From positions 1,178,001 through 1,242,000 of the forward strand of contig JADNYV010000001.1 of the NCBI GenBank assembly GCA_015501055.1: a stretch of 64,000 bases of DNA. The letters are read 5' to 3'. Each line of letters opens with the position of its first letter. Position 1 is the stretch's first letter. Of this stretch, positions 34,562-47,682 are shown piece by piece. This DNA is from Mucidula mucida. Taxonomy: Eukaryota > Basidiomycota > Agaricomycetes > Agaricales > Physalacriaceae. The notes under the pieces are model-generated. The model worked only from the letters and a program-made list of their open reading frames with translations. It was not told the DNA's origin and did no database searches. The position numbers were made by a program, and so were the translations under genes.

Positions 34562-34798
34562 GCTGCGAAAAGGATGACGAATGCACTCCGATTACGCGTT
34601 CCTTGGAATGAGGACACGCAAGCCCTTCAAAATGATTGCAGTGTCCGATCAAGATGACTGCGAAGACAAACACTGCGGTAAATCTCAGTGTATCTAGAAT
34701 ATATCGTCGTGGCAGCGTGTTGACGCGCGTCCCGGCTTTCGGCCCGGAGTCCGACCCATTCTCAGGTCTCGACTCGACCTTGTCTTCGTACCATAACC

Positions 34799-35831
34799 AT
34801 GTCTTTTCTACGCCGTTTGGCAGTCATTCCGACTGTCCGTGCGCCTTGGACTGCTACGCGCCGCTCACGCTACTCTACCACATCCCGAACATGGTCTCCA
34901 AAACACCTGACAAAAGCGGTCTTGTTCGGTGGTGCTCTGATTGCGAGTCCGCTGCTATTTAGCACTGTGTATGCAGAGGAACCCTCTGATACAGATATAT
35001 CGTTGGACCCGGAGACTATTAGTGTGCTATGAATCATCCCCGTCGCTTTGTTTCTTACTTGCGCCCTCAGCCGATGCAGCGACCGGAATCGCGTTCCCCA
35101 AGTCAATACGAATCACGAACAAGGCGCACGCTCCCACTATGACTCTTGTTGGTTTAGGCGTCAGAACTGTCTCTTTTATCGGCATCAAGGTCTATTCAGT
35201 GGGCTTCTACGCGGACCTAAACAATCCAGACCTCAAGGTAACAATCTTAACCGCGTTTCATGGACAACTCAATTTACTCACCGGTTACAGCTATCTGAAA
35301 ATATGTCTATTGACGAGAAAATCGAAAGTGTCGTGCGTTCATGTGCTTGTGTTGTCCGATTGGGTATTACGCCCTTAGCACGACCGTAACTTCATGTTTT
35401 CTCACTCCAACTCCAGTGCCCACACGCGATACTTCTTTCACACATCTTCGTGATGCTTTCGTTCGTGCAGTTGGCGCCCGAATGCTACTACGACGGAAAT
35501 CTGGCGAGCTTTCCGATGAGGATTCGATTGAACTGGCTACACCGATGCGGAAACTGAAGACTCTCTTTCCCAACTCTCCACTAAAGAAGCATGTACCATT
35601 GGATATATTCCTTACGCCCCCAATACAAGGGCGGCCGCGCGCGCTGATATTCCGAGATCTAGGCGGCATTGAGAGTGACTGGATGTCTGTTGAATTCATT
35701 CTGCATTATTTCGATGGAAAGCATCCACCTAGTCCACCGGTCAGTGATATGCTTCTTCTTGGAGACGCGTCTGACACCAAACACAGCTCAAGAAGACCGT
35801 CACCGAAACACTCGAGCCCTTGACGAAGTAG
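34799..35831 (+). CDS. Mitochondrial chalcone-isomerase-like protein (AIM18/AIM46 family)
   Basis: Five exons (34799-35021, 35071-35237, 35291-35363, 35417-35739, 35787-35831) sum to an exact 276-residue frame. The N-terminus is a mitochondrial presequence (MSFLRRLAVIPTVRAPWTAT) followed by a single hydrophobic span (LTKAVLFGGALIASPLLF). The chalcone-isomerase fold is seen in ATGIAFPKSI, LVGLGVRTVSFIGIKVYSVG and FYADLNNPDLK, then RDAFVRAVGARMLLRRKSG, RALIFRDLGGIESDWMSVEF and ETLEPLTK at the end. Yeast Aim18 and Aim46 are inner-membrane proteins of this fold that bind heme; catalytic chalcone isomerisation is not expected. Divergent from BLM10. Confidence 0.9.
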
Positions 35832-35931
35832 ATGTTCGAGATTCGACTTGTGATGTAGAACGAATCTCAGCTGTCGTAGCGTATTCACGATAGAATGCCG
35901 TACAATGAAAGATAGTGAAAATGAAGAGAAG

Positions 35932-37168
35932 CTACTCATTCTCTTCTTGTTCTCGGATTTCTTTCTCCAGTCTCTCTCTTTCCGCTTGGCGTAGCCGCAT
36001 TAATGTCAAGGATTCATAATCTATGTCAGCTGGGGTGCGAGTAACAGAAGGAAAAGATGTGTCGGGCTATAAAGGCAGGTCAGCCAGGAAATAGGTTCGA
36101 GTGACACATATACTAACAAGAGTCTCCGGGAATGACGAAAATGTAGCTGGCATAGTTTTGGTATGAAGAGTGGCCTCGGAGGGTTCTGCGAGTGGTTGTG
36201 ATGATAGCCTTCCCGTAGACTTTAACCACTTTATAATTTCAGGCTCTTTCCCTCCCACCCAGGCAATGTCAACACGATCCAGTCCTCGTTCAGGTCTTCC
36301 GCTGGCGCAGACGACAGCAAACGCGTCACCTATCCTTTTGAAAGGTACCAGAGCGGTGCCCATTGTGTGACCTTTGTTTGATGCTTTCTTGGAAACTTTC
36401 AAGGAAAGTACGATAGTTTCTGTATCTGTAGGTCCGAATGGGCTTAACAGTGAGGAAAGAGACTCCTTTGTAGTGAGCTCCGGTCGATCCGACAAGGAGT
36501 ACTTCACACGAAGAGTTGTGTCGTTTGGTTCTGTGACGAATTGAGTAGGTGTTGTTACTGAGAACGAGGGACGCACGAATCGCGGGAGGTTCATCCAGAT
36601 CAACGTTTGCGGTGTGTTGCCTGATTGCATTCTGCTTATCCATTTCGCGCGCCTTGAGTGCCTTCTCCTTCTCCTCCCTAAGCCGCCTGCCTTCATCTTT
36701 GATCTGCTCTGTGTCATGCCACCGCTTCACTTCTTCTTCTTGTTTCTCGACACGAGCCTTCTTGAAAGCCTTTTCCCGTTCTTCAAGCTCTTCTACAAGC
36801 ACCTTTCGCTTGTTGTCAAAGGATTTGAACCGTGTCTTTCGTGCTTCTTTAATACGCAGCTTCGCGTCGAGGGCCAACCTTCGTAGGGGATCTAATAGCA
36901 GCTCATATGCTTGATTCAATTCATGGAATTTGCGCGCTGAGATTGCTTCGTTAGTAGATGACATGTATAAGGTAGTAGTTCATACCGGCATCCGCATTAT
37001 TGGGATTCTTTCGGCAGGTCAGGCTGTGAGCAGCGAGTGTAATTCTTGACTCACTCTATCGGGATGGACTTTGAGAGACCGTTGTCGATAAGCTGTGCGT
37101 ATAGTTTGTTCATTGGCCTCAAGTTCAACATTCAACAGTTCGTAAGGATTTACTTCGTCTTCAGACAT
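35932..37168 (-). CDS. J-domain protein with C-terminal RRM-like part (DNAJC17/Cwf23 type)
   Basis: Spliceosome-associated J protein family. The N-terminus reads MSEDEVNPYELLNVELEANE, then AYRQRSLKVHPDR (HPD directly before an intron), NPNNADA and KFHELNQAYELLLDPLRR, completing the J domain. A long charged coiled coil follows (EELEEREKAFKKARVEKQEE). The C-terminal part matches the RRM-like region of DNAJC17: TTLRVKYSLSDRPELTTKES, LLSPFGPTDTETIVLSLK and GTALVPFKRIGDAFAVVCAS. The tail ends ERERLEKEIREQEENE. Between VDLDEPPAI and TTPTQFV the frame changes by one base at 36559-36577; either an indel or a 19-base intron with GTGCGT and CTCAG ends. Confidence 0.85.
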
Positions 37169-37353
37169 TGTTCAAGTGAACGTTGAGGGCAAGTGGGGTG
37201 CACAGCCACTGATATCTCGAAGTATGGTATTGATCCCGCGTACAGCAGTATACGCAAGAGGAATCAGCCAGAATTGACAAGGAACGGTGAGTACTATAGA
37301 TTAAAGTAAGAAATGGTTGAAGATACTAGTAATGATGAGTAAGATAGTCTAGT

Positions 37354-38817
37354 CTATAGTTTGGCGCTAGTTTCGTCTGGTCCCCGGATTCCTGCTCTAA
37401 CCACGCCTTCTTGCGTTGTGACAGCAACCAGAGAGCCTCCTCTTGTGAACAGCTAGGATTGTCATAAGTAAAGGTCAACACGGAGACAATCGTAAACACA
37501 CTTGACCACGAGCAATACCGCGTCCAGACGCGGTTCTTGGGCATTCCATCTGAAAAGTGGTCAGAGGTCTCGGGGTAGCCGTTATAACAGACTACCCACA
37601 ACATATAACAGCCAATCACCACAGTCGAAGTTATCGCTACCAAAGTTTTCGATTAAGAATCAGCGCTTGGACAGAGTGCGAGACCTCACTCGTAAAAGTA
37701 GATAGCGTGGTCAATAGTAGACTGTCGGGATGCATGAGCAACGTTATGTAGACACTGCCCTTCGTACACTTACCGACATGCTTAGAGCATCAGGACCTTT
37801 GGCATAGCGCTTCAAGCCCGAAATACGGGCGGCAACACCGATACTAGGCCAGAGTGTGAGGCCAGAAAATTTAGAGCGAAGTCTAGGACCCACAGGTATA
37901 GGTCTGAGAGGTACGCCAGAATACACTAGCAATATGTGAGCGAAAAAGAAGCGCCTGAATGAACTGAACACCCACCTTCTGAAAATGGGCCTCATAATGA
38001 GGTATCTTCTTAGCCTGCATCCAGTACATGTATCTTACGTTCCCGTCGGTTGACAATTCATGCTCTTTAGCACGTTTGATTGCAATGGGACTTCGTAAAC
38101 GCTCCTACAGAATCATAATCATCAGGTGGTCTAATAAATCTCGGATACATAGACTGACTTCCGCAAAAGTCTTCAATATACGTCGAAGCCTAGGATGAAT
38201 TTGAGTATCCTCGCTGGCTTGAGTGATCAGCTCTTCTTCGAAGGAACATTGTTCTGGTTTCGGTACAGAAGGCATTGACCATTGGTGGGACGGCTGCCAA
38301 GGCTCGGGTTTCTGGAAGGAGCAAATCAAGACAAAGATGATCGAGCCCTTTTGTACAGCCTTGACAGAGCAAGTAACGTAGGATTTTCCTTGACGAAGAA
38401 TTTCCACGGAATACACGATCGGAGTGGCAGGCGACGCGCTGGTCAAGAAATAGCACTGTGAAGAACATCATCAGGAATTCAACGTGATAGAGGTGTTCCC
38501 TTACATGCATGGACTGTACACGAACACGATTATATCAGTAGATTCAAATGTACAAAGGACAGAGTACTGACGTGCAGTCCAAACGCGGGCTCTACACAAT
38601 TTGTGGCAGAAACTAGGGCTTGGCTAATGACTTGCCTGAAGAAGATGAGAGGGTTCGATGCCAACACAAAGGGAGCCTTACCCTCCAAACACCCCACGAG
38701 CACGAGTAGGTAGCCATAGAGATTTGGAACGGAACAGGTTTACTTCGAGTCGCTCCACCTCGAGGGCAGTCGAGATCTGCTCGTGTTCGGCCTGGTTGTT
38801 CAGCGAAGAGTCGTCCA
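37354..38817 (-). CDS. Peroxisomal acyl-CoA thioesterase II
   Basis: Hydrolyses acyl-CoA to free acid and CoA; double hotdog fold (TesB/ACOT8 family). The N-terminus reads ALEVERLEVNLFRSKSLWLP and RGVFGGQVISQALVSATNCV. Next are SMHCYFLTSASPATPIVYSV and the LRQGKSYVTCSVKAVQKGSI block. The second hotdog has SLDHAIYFYDDNFDCGDWLL, then GRGIARGQ and LFTRGGSLVAVTTQEGVVR. The protein ends AKL, a variant of the peroxisomal SKL signal. At least eight introns. Peroxisomal location supports a role in tuning beta-oxidation and CoA. A peroxisomal membrane protein gene lies 20 kb away (58.4 kb), with no sign of operon-like linkage. Confidence 0.9.
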
Positions 38818-39016
38818 TAATGTTTCCGGGGAGTATTCAAGAGGCAGGGTGAATAAATTTCAGCGGTACTAAATAGCAAACATGGAAGATGAGGTAGTTG
38901 CGGCAACCGGCACTGACAGTAACCGGCTCCGGTTATGCGGCTTCGTTTCGTTTGTCACGCCAATCCTGAGGCTCCCTGACTTTGACTTTCACGTTTGACA
39001 TTATTGACATTGTAGA

Positions 39017-40151
39017 ATGGCTAGCAACGATAGCCCCGTTACACCTCCGCCACATCCTACAGCGCTACCACTCACTCCGGAGCAGGTTCGCCAATTTGAG
39101 CTGAACCGTCTCAAAGGTGCTCCACGGTTCTCCAGTATTAAAATACGGCGTTGAAGACAATTCGCTCTAGCAAAACGTACTCAGCAACAACGCGAAGAAG
39201 AAGCTGCCATTGCCTCATCGTCGCGTCTCAATGTAAACAAGAAGCGAGCTCTGCAAGCGACAGTAGGAGACTCCCCAACAGCTCCCGGTCGTCTAACGCG
39301 CGATACGCGCCTCGGCGCGTATTATGAATACGATCTATCGAAAATGGTCAACTCGAAGGGAGGCTTCCTCGTTGACGACGGAAAAGAAGTAGACGAAGAG
39401 TTGCAGAAGAAGGAGAAGAATCTAGAAAAGCAACGAGCGTTGCAGAACTTGGAGCCAGGTGCGCCAGCAGACACCACCTTTTCGGCATTCATGACAACTC
39501 CCCGTTAGCTATCTCATTTGATCCCAGCCGAAATCCTAGATGCGGTGAATGTAACACCATAGATATCGACCAGGTGTACAACAAGATCTTTGCATGTCGG
39601 GTGTGTAAACGCTGTCAAGACAAGTTTCCTGAAAAGTACAGCCTCCTAACCAAGTCAGAGTGTAAAGAGGTGTGTTCTTTGTCCAACTCAAAGCAACCGC
39701 TGCTGATGCACTTACTAGGATTACCTCCTCACTGATCGTAAGTATCCAATACGCATGCGCGTTCGCTGCGACTCAATGGGCCTGTATAGCCGAATTACGC
39801 GATCATGAGCTTCTACCTCACCTCCTCAAAGCAAATCCCCATAGCTCAACTTACGCCAATATGATGTTGTTTCTTAGATGGCAAGTGGAGGAATTCGCGT
39901 GGCAAAAGTGGGGTTCGCCTGAAGCGCTGGATGCAGAATTCGATAGACGCACAGCCGAAAAAAAGAAAAAGAAAAACAAGAAATTCGAACAGAGCCTACG
40001 AGACCTCAGAAGGCGGACTAAAGAGGGTGTGTGGCAGAGACGAAAGGACGAGGAACATGTACATGCATTCGATTCTACAGAAACGACAGATGGCAAAACA
40101 AAGCAGACTTGTGAGACGTGCGGCTTTACCGTAGAATACGAGGAGCTGTAA
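39017..40151 (+). CDS. RAD14: DNA repair protein XPA/Rad14
   Basis: Damage-verification factor of nucleotide excision repair. The start at 39017 gives MASNDSPVTPPPHPTALPLT, an intron, and KRTQQQREEEAAI. The YYEYDLSKMVNSKGGFLVDD block precedes the XPA zinc finger PRCGECNTIDIDQVYNKIFA + CRVCKRC (C-x2-C...C-x2-C). The C-terminal DNA-binding domain follows: [20 protein letters not shown], then LPHLLKANPHSSTYANMMLF and RWQVEEFAWQKWGSPEALDA, ending in a Lys-rich helix. The last exon adds CETCGFTVEYEEL, an extra Cys pair seen in Rad14-type proteins. Exons are in frame and complete. Confidence 0.95.
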
Positions 40152-40229
40152 CAAGCGCTTGTTATCGTCTGGGAATGCCTTCAAAAAAGTAGATTATAGA
40201 AATGCAGTACTAACTTAAAATCGTGAAGA

Positions 40230-42475
40230 TCAATCTACAACCATCTCCCCGGGCTCAAGTTCAGGTGTTTGGATATCTGGAGGAGCAGAACCTGCCTTCG
40301 GGGAGGCTGCAGCGGTCGGTGACTGTAGGGAATTATCGTCTGTGCCCTCCATCCTGGCGTTTGACTCTTCAGCATCAATCTCCATCTTCGCTAGGACCTT
40401 GGCTACTGTGGTCTGCCCGCTGGGCCCAGCGTGTGCATGCGTAGGGCCTGATGCTAGGATACCAACACTCATTCCATGCGCAGGCTCCCTCGAGGGAGAC
40501 CTGATTCGGCGTTTCTTATAGGATGCATGGTCTCTCCGACCACCCTCACCCTCGTCATCGGAGTCTGACAATTCTCCATCTCCTTGAATCCGCGAGTCTA
40601 GAATACTACGTGTCCGACGTTCGTCCTTGGGAATAAGGTCTTCGTATGCATTGGGATCATCCATTTCTTCGTCGATAGGCATGGAAGGGACGTCTGTAAA
40701 ACGTTAGTCAAGGCGTCATGTCCGAAAGCGGACGGAAAGTACGTTGCATTTGAACACTTGGTGGTCCGCCAGTATGACGCAGATTCTCCATTACTATCCG
40801 CGTCACACGATCCAGGTATGAACGTGAGTTCAAATCGTCAGCATTCGAGGATTTGACATCCAGCTGATAGTCAGGCCCAAAATACTCGTAATATTCATTC
40901 ACAGGGATTTCTAGGATCGTTCAATTTAACGTACGATGCGCGGGACAATCACAAACCTGGTCCTAGTTCCACCCCAGCCGCCAGTCCCGTTTCGTACGCC
41001 CATGCGCGGCTGACGTTTCGCATCGTATAACCGCCACCGCCTAGAAGCAACAGTGGTTTGTTGAATGATTTGATGAATTTGACACAATTTGCATGGCCTA
41101 AATGGTGAACTTGGGCATTATGCAAAGCAAAAGCAATTACCTCTCATTGAAAGATTCAGGTTACCGAGTTTGTCACCAGCAAGGGAGTCAGTACCACACT
41201 GAAGCACAATTGCTGATGGGTCATATGAATCCATGACCTGTCTAATGACCTGTTGCGTGTTTGAGTTGTAGCACACTATCAGGCAAGTAGACTGACAGGT
41301 TCGAATACGGATTTATAGTTTTCATCTGATATCCCGTCGCGGAGCGGAAAGTTTAGTGCATAGTGTTTCCCTTTCATGACGCCGATGTCCTTCAGAAGGA
41401 TGTCAATTTATTTACCAATTCATAGCAGTCGAGAATCTTACGCGCAGTTCACCTGTTCCCGGGAAGAACTCACCATACTTGTGGAAGCTTACGGTCATGA
41501 CCCTATCAGTAGTGTAAAAGGCCTCTTCCACACCATCACCGTGGTGGACGTCATATCAATGTAAAGGACGCGATTATGGTACCTTGGGGTAATGTAAGCC
41601 GACGAAGGTATATCTTATGTGATGGCACCGACCGTAGAAGCTCCAGGATTCCCAAGACGATGTCTGCCTTTGCTTAAGTTCACGAGAAATGGAGAATGCA
41701 CGCTGCCTCACCATTCACATAACAGAACCCACTTGCCTCGCTCTTTTTGGCGTGATGAAGACCGCCGGCCCAGTTAACAGCGATATCGCACTTGTCTCGA
41801 CTTAATCGCGCGGCACCCTCTGTGTAGGCGGATATTATCAGAACTGTGGATGCCATTCATGCAGTACATGATTTACCCATGGAACCTCCCGCAGAGATGG
41901 AACAATAGTCGAATAGGCCATCAAATACAGGACAGTCCTCCCCGACGTTGTCTGCATAGGTCAACGTGAATTCTCAAACCCCAGGCGGTACTTACATTTA
42001 TGCTGTTCTTTTATGTATGAGTTCATGTTGCTCGGGTTTATACGACTCAGAAATTCGACGTATTCGTCGGAATGGAACTGCGTCATTTCGCGTTTCGTGG
42101 CAGGTTTGGCACGCTATTCAGATATGAAAATCAGCGACAGAGATTGCCGAGAATCTTGCGAGTCGCACAAAAATCTCCATTTTCTTGTAAAGACCATAGT
42201 TCATAACCAGCGAATGGCACATCCTTATCCGTGTTGGCTTCATTCTTGGGAAGACGAGATAGTAAACACAGCGGTCAACGGGTAGGTTCATCTGACTCAC
42301 GGGTGCCCAGGTCCATAATGAAAGCCTCCAATGTCCGAATCAAAGAAATAACACTGTGAAGGACATCCAGTTATGAACACCCTCGCAAACGGGTGATCTG
42401 GAGACATACGACGCGTTTCTTTTGGTTTTCACCTTGTAAAGGTGTCATCATTGGAGCCTTCCAGTTGGAACTCAT
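40230..42475 (-). CDS. RPD3: Class I histone deacetylase (Rpd3 type)
   Basis: Zn-dependent deacetylase of histones, in Sin3-type co-repressor complexes. The start at 42475 ([15 protein letters not shown]) is followed by [19 protein letters not shown] and [20 protein letters not shown] blocks. Catalytic motifs: [37 protein letters not shown] (Asp and His Zn ligands), [15 protein letters not shown] and [18 protein letters not shown]. Then [20 protein letters not shown], the Rpd3 C-terminal block. The extended C-terminus (about 150 aa) is acidic and Ser/Pro-rich with an embedded basic KKRRIRSPS. More than ten introns. Confidence 0.95.
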
Positions 42476-42762
42476 GGCTGGCGCGTAGAAATACAAGACG
42501 CTTAATTCGTCGGAGAGTCAATGGATGGAAGTGAAGCAGAGGAAATGTGACGGTGGGTACTTGCATACTGGTAAACAGGTACACACAGTTGTCGCTTGCC
42601 TCTTTGAATTTGTCTGGAATCCATTTCTGGAGATCTCTCTGCAGGTGAGTCGTCGAAGTAGCCACCGACTATTCAAAGGCGCCTGACCGCTGAAAATCTC
42701 TCTGGATACTAGGCCGGACACGCGAAGTCAATACTTTGAATCCGGCGTCTTGTGACGCGTCT

Positions 42763-45700
42763 ATGGCAAATATCGACAACGACAAGCCAGTTGCATCCGA
42801 CTCGCTTGGAAAAGAGGACAACGGGAAGGATACTGCCACCGCCTCCCTTGGTTTGAGCCCAGCCGTATCCAATATCCATGATACCTCCGTCCCTTCATCG
42901 TCTCCGGACCAGCCATCCCACGATGCACCCGCATTTAAAACTCCAACGAGCTCGACGGCGAAGGTATCGGCTGCAACGGAGACACCCAAGGCTAGCACGG
43001 TGCCCCAACCTGTCCTCGTCCAACTGAATTCAGCTGCAACCACCGTCGCCCCCCAGCCCAAGAAATTTAGCGCTGTCAATATCAACAAGATGTTTCTGGA
43101 GAAGAACTCGGCACCTTCACACACTACATCTCAACAGTCCTCATCATCACTCAAATCTACGGGGCCTGTCGGTGTGTTGCTTCTGCCATTTCATCGCCAC
43201 CTTTTTAACTTAGGAAAATGACACAGCCAGGCCTGCCCTTGCACCTTCCGCTCACCCATCCCGTCTAGTCACCGCTAAATTGACCGCAGTGCCGCAGCCT
43301 TCGACTACTACCGGTCCTGGTTGGTCTCGTCCGTCATCCGCAGCGCCATCCTCGTCTACAGCCAACGGTGGCCCTTCTCAACTCCAAAGCGGTTCACATG
43401 TCAAGTCGTCTGGTCCGCCTGCTCTTCCACACGTTGGCAAAGTCATCCAGCCGCAGCCACGAGCCGCCGGACAGACTTCCCATTCAGATCTCTTGCCCCC
43501 GAGCAAGCCTGCATGGGGCAAAGTCGGTCTTACTCGAGATGAAGCGCGCATTCATTCAGACTTTCCAACGGCGGCAGAAGTTGCCCAGGGTATGGGTCTG
43601 TATAACAGGGAGTCTTGGGATAACTCATCGCATCCAGCAGGCTCTCGGGCTGACAAGGAACCTGCAGCTGGCGAACGTAGTGATATCGCATCTGCCGCCC
43701 ACACGCAGGCTAGAATGGAGGAGGCAGACACGTTTCGCGGAGTTCATTTGGATCCTAACGCGTCCCATTGGGATGAGGTATGTTTCCATTGTACAATGAA
43801 GAACAGACTAAACAATTCAAATTATAGATGGAAGAGGATGACAACTTTTTCGACTCTGTCGTTGAGTTTGAAGATGGCCGCCGTTATGAAGTGGAGACTG
43901 GTCCTACTTTATCCAAACCTCCAACACCTCCCACGAAATCCTCAACAAATGCTGGACGCGGCAGTGTCTCTCAATCCCATTCTCGACGTGACATGCCACC
44001 AGTGGAGGTGCCAGTCAATAAAGAGGACCGTTTTGCTGATGACTTCGATCGCAGCTGGCCAAGAAGTTCTCCTTCCCTCTCCTCCGTCAGTGGTCAGCAC
44101 GGGACGTCGAACGCGTCGGTAGGATTAGCACCCAGTCCAAAGTCCCCCGCTGCACCTTTACATGCCCCAGAGTCTTCCCGTGTGCTATTCAATGAACGGT
44201 CAAATAGACTAGAACCCTATAGCAACACCCATCGGCCTGGTCCCAGTTTCAACAAACGCGGTGGTCCGGAAGGTGTGCCTGCAGACCCAAAATCTAATGT
44301 TCAGGTCTTGCAAAAGACCTCAGAGCGGCCGCGAGGTCAAATGAATGGTATTCCTCCTGGTCACCGTGAATTTGGTCGAAGAGAAGCACCTTTGCCGGGG
44401 CATAACACGCCTTTACATCCGCCTGCGCGCCCTCCAGGGTATGCTCAAGCTGTGACCGGTGAAAGTGGGCGGCGAGTATCAAATATGGGGCCACCGCCAG
44501 TCCCGAACCACGGCATGCGAGGTTCCGCCAGCCATGATAGTCTTCCTCGACCAGCATGGTCGCAGCCAAACGCATTTCGAGGTCGAGTGCCCTCCATTGA
44601 CTCGAAACGCCCTTCTGCACCTCCTTCATCCATCAGTGCTCCGTCTATTCGTCACCCATCACAGTCACCTGTACTCTCACATACCTCTGCAGCCGCAATA
44701 TCACCTATTGATCCAACTACCCTTCCACCAAATACCGATCTGGATGAATTGAGGAAAGATGTAATGCAACACGCTGCTGCCAGGGCCAAGCAACGGCGGC
44801 AGCAGGAAGAGGCGGAGAGGGAAAAGGAGCGTGAACGAGCAAAGCAGAAAGCTGCCGAGCTTGAGGCTCGAATAAATGCCGACAAGGCTAACAAAGATAA
44901 GAGTGTGCAGGTTAGTTTCTTTGTATTATTTCCTCTACAGCGCTAACGCGCTCATCCCAGGACGAAGCTGTGGATCTGATTGAGGAAGTTGCCAAGGAGG
45001 CTGAACATCAACCTGCCAGAGTCGACACACCCACCGGGACCCCGATAGTCGTTCGTCGCCAGTCATTTGTTGGGAAATCGTCTTTAGGCCCAACAGATGC
45101 ACGCCCACCAGTACAGCGGCGAGATTCTAATACGTCTCACACCAACTCTGTCACCCCTTCGGTATCTGTCGAATCCTGGCGCAGTCATGCGAACCCTCTT
45201 CCGCCTCCTGAAGTGCCTCGCCATGTTCAAACTCGGGCTCGTAAACCCTCCCTAGTGACTCCTTCGATATTCGATCAGGTCGATACACTTACAGAGGATC
45301 CCGAAGTTGAACTAGAAGTAGTCGAGTTCTCTGACTTAGGCAAATTTGTCGGTGTAGCGGAACCTTCGCCCAAAATGACTGCTGTACCCGATGCAACACC
45401 ATCACAATCGCATACCGCAGTCGTATCACGCCCAGTTGCTAGCGATTTCTTTGATGAGGGGGACAGGGTGGTTCAGACATCTGCGAAGGCGGGAGATACT
45501 GGTATATGGAGGCGAAAAGATGGAGTAATGCAGGCAGAACCAACTCCTTCATCATCACGAAGCACACTACCTCAATCGGAAGGTACTCATTCCAGCCCTC
45601 ACAAGGCGACTTCCCGTACCCAGTACAAGGAGGCTGCTATGTCTGCCCTCAACGACGCCATGTCGCGTATCAAGGGCGCATTGGACGGAATGCAAGCTCA

Positions 45701-47540
45701 TGATAGTGACCATCATCCCTTCGCACCTATATTTGATAACGAGAACCACGCACCTTTGTCACTTGCCGCGAAGCAAGGCACAGACCGATGGATTCCTCCT
45801 GCTTTACGGCCCCGGCATGAAACCGACATCGATTTCCGTGAACCGTTCTGCACGAAGCCTGATCCTCCGCGGTCACCAAAGCCAGCTTGGAACACCTTCA
45901 CAGTTCGCCTGCCCAAGGTGTCCGATACGTTGGATCCTATCAGCAAGAAGCAATTGGCGTTGTTCAACCGAATCTCGATTGTGCGGTGGGACATTCTCTC
46001 TTTTGATCCTCCTGTGGAAGGCATGAGCCGAAAAGATTTCTTGGTCAACGATGTTCTCTTTCGATTCCCGAAGTCAAGCAATCTCTCCAAGGGAAAGAAC
46101 AGGTACAGGGTAGTGTTGCCTAGACATACAAGTCTTCGAGATACCTCTCGCGTTGGGACTTTCAACACTCTAAAAGCGAATAACTCAGGCGCTTTCGGAA
46201 GATCGAGCGTTGCTGACGACGCATCCTCGTGGAGAACTGAGACTCCCAGAGTTGTAGACATTCCTCCGAGCACTGGACCGTCAGAAGCGATTACGACGCC
46301 GTTATCTCCTGCAAGGACAGAACGCCCTAAACTACCCAAAATGCCAGCTGGATCATCTGTTGCATTTTATCGGGATTCCCAGGTCGTCAACGTTGAGGCT
46401 GAGTCATCCGCGGCCGTCAACTTCATCGTCTCCAGTGAGCTCGAGGACACCGAGAACACAACTGTGGAAGCGCCTGCCCCGTCAACGTCAAACATTTTGG
46501 TAAATGGCAATGCGGCACTGTCTTCGAATTCTGTGGAGTCTGAAAAAAATGCACTCAAAGCTGTCCAGGATTCGGTGAGTTATCTCACGAAGTTGGCTGC
46601 TCCAAACACTGACTTTTAGATCTAGTCACCAATATCCTCTCATGCTGCGCCATGGTCAATGACACCGTTGACTTTGGGAGTGAAGGAATCGCCTGCTAGG
46701 GGTCCTGACCCAGAACACCTCAAGGCGTTATGGTCATCAACTTCGCACACCTCCGAACTACATCCTGTCAATTCTCTTGAAGGAATAGCTGATGACTTGA
46801 TTTCAATGCCGTTTACGCTCCAGGACGTGAAGTCGGAAGATGGTGAAACACCTCCACCAACGATGTCCGCGTCGTCAAGAATGTCTTTGCATGATGTAAC
46901 GCGTGCTTTCCAGCAGGTTCCGTCGTCGTCGTCTTCCGTAACTCCACACAGACCAACTATTTCCCCTCCTACAACGACTGCTCCTGTGGCTCGTCCTCCC
47001 CCAAATTACTCCTATGGAGTGCCGATGCAGCCGCCACCTCCAAACAATCAAAGCATGCGTCCTACCTACATGCCTTACCCATCACCGATGTTGAGCCAAT
47101 CGCCCGCGCCCATGGTGTACACTCACCCTATGACGGGAAGCCCCGTTCCTGCTCGAATGCAGGTTAATGGACACAATCCAATGACGCCGATGTATGGCCC
47201 GCCAATGTGGGTGCAACTTCCGCCATCGAACGCGCCTGGCCAGATGCGCCCATATCCGCAAATCATGTCGTACTCCCCGAGTGCGCAGCCCATGTATTTG
47301 CCTTCACCGCAAAGCATGCCGAACATGTCGCCACAGAACGCTCATGCGAACACGGGACGGAACATGCCTGTCATGATGAGTCCTGGTGTAGTACACGCCA
47401 CCGCGAACATGTATGGCAGCCCAGTCATGATGCCTGGACGCCTCCCTATGAGGAATGATTCTAATCAGACGCATCCACCACCTCAACCCGCAAATCCCTA
47501 CACTCCCACCAACTCATTCATGCGATCTTCAGGATGGTGA
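42763..47540 (+). CDS. Large Ser/Pro-rich disordered protein, 1,523 aa
   Basis: Five exons (42763-43171, 43227-43777, 43828-44910, 44961-46574, 46626-47540) sum to an exact frame. No globular domain is recognised. Low-complexity Ser, Pro, Thr and His segments surround short conserved-looking islands: PKKFSAVNINKMFLEKNS, SKPAWGKVGLTRDEARIHSD, EVAQGMGLYNRESW, WDEMEEDDNFFDSVVEFEDG (acidic), a charged coiled coil (RAKQRRQQEEAEREKERERA), WNTFTVRLPKVSDTLDPISK, and a Met/Pro-rich tail with many PMY and MPY repeats. The layout recalls RNA-granule or BAT2/PRRC2-like proteins, but this is a guess from composition. Start: first ATG after the divergent HDAC promoter. Confidence 0.75.
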
Positions 47541-47682
47541 ATGTAGTAGGCTTACATTTTGTACACTCGTACATAGGCGCTTCCCATTTTTATACTTTTG
47601 CTTTTGCTTTTTCACGCTATATGGCATTCGTTAAGTATACCGAGATCCGCAGTGTGTGATATGGTACGGGTGGATGTACAGT

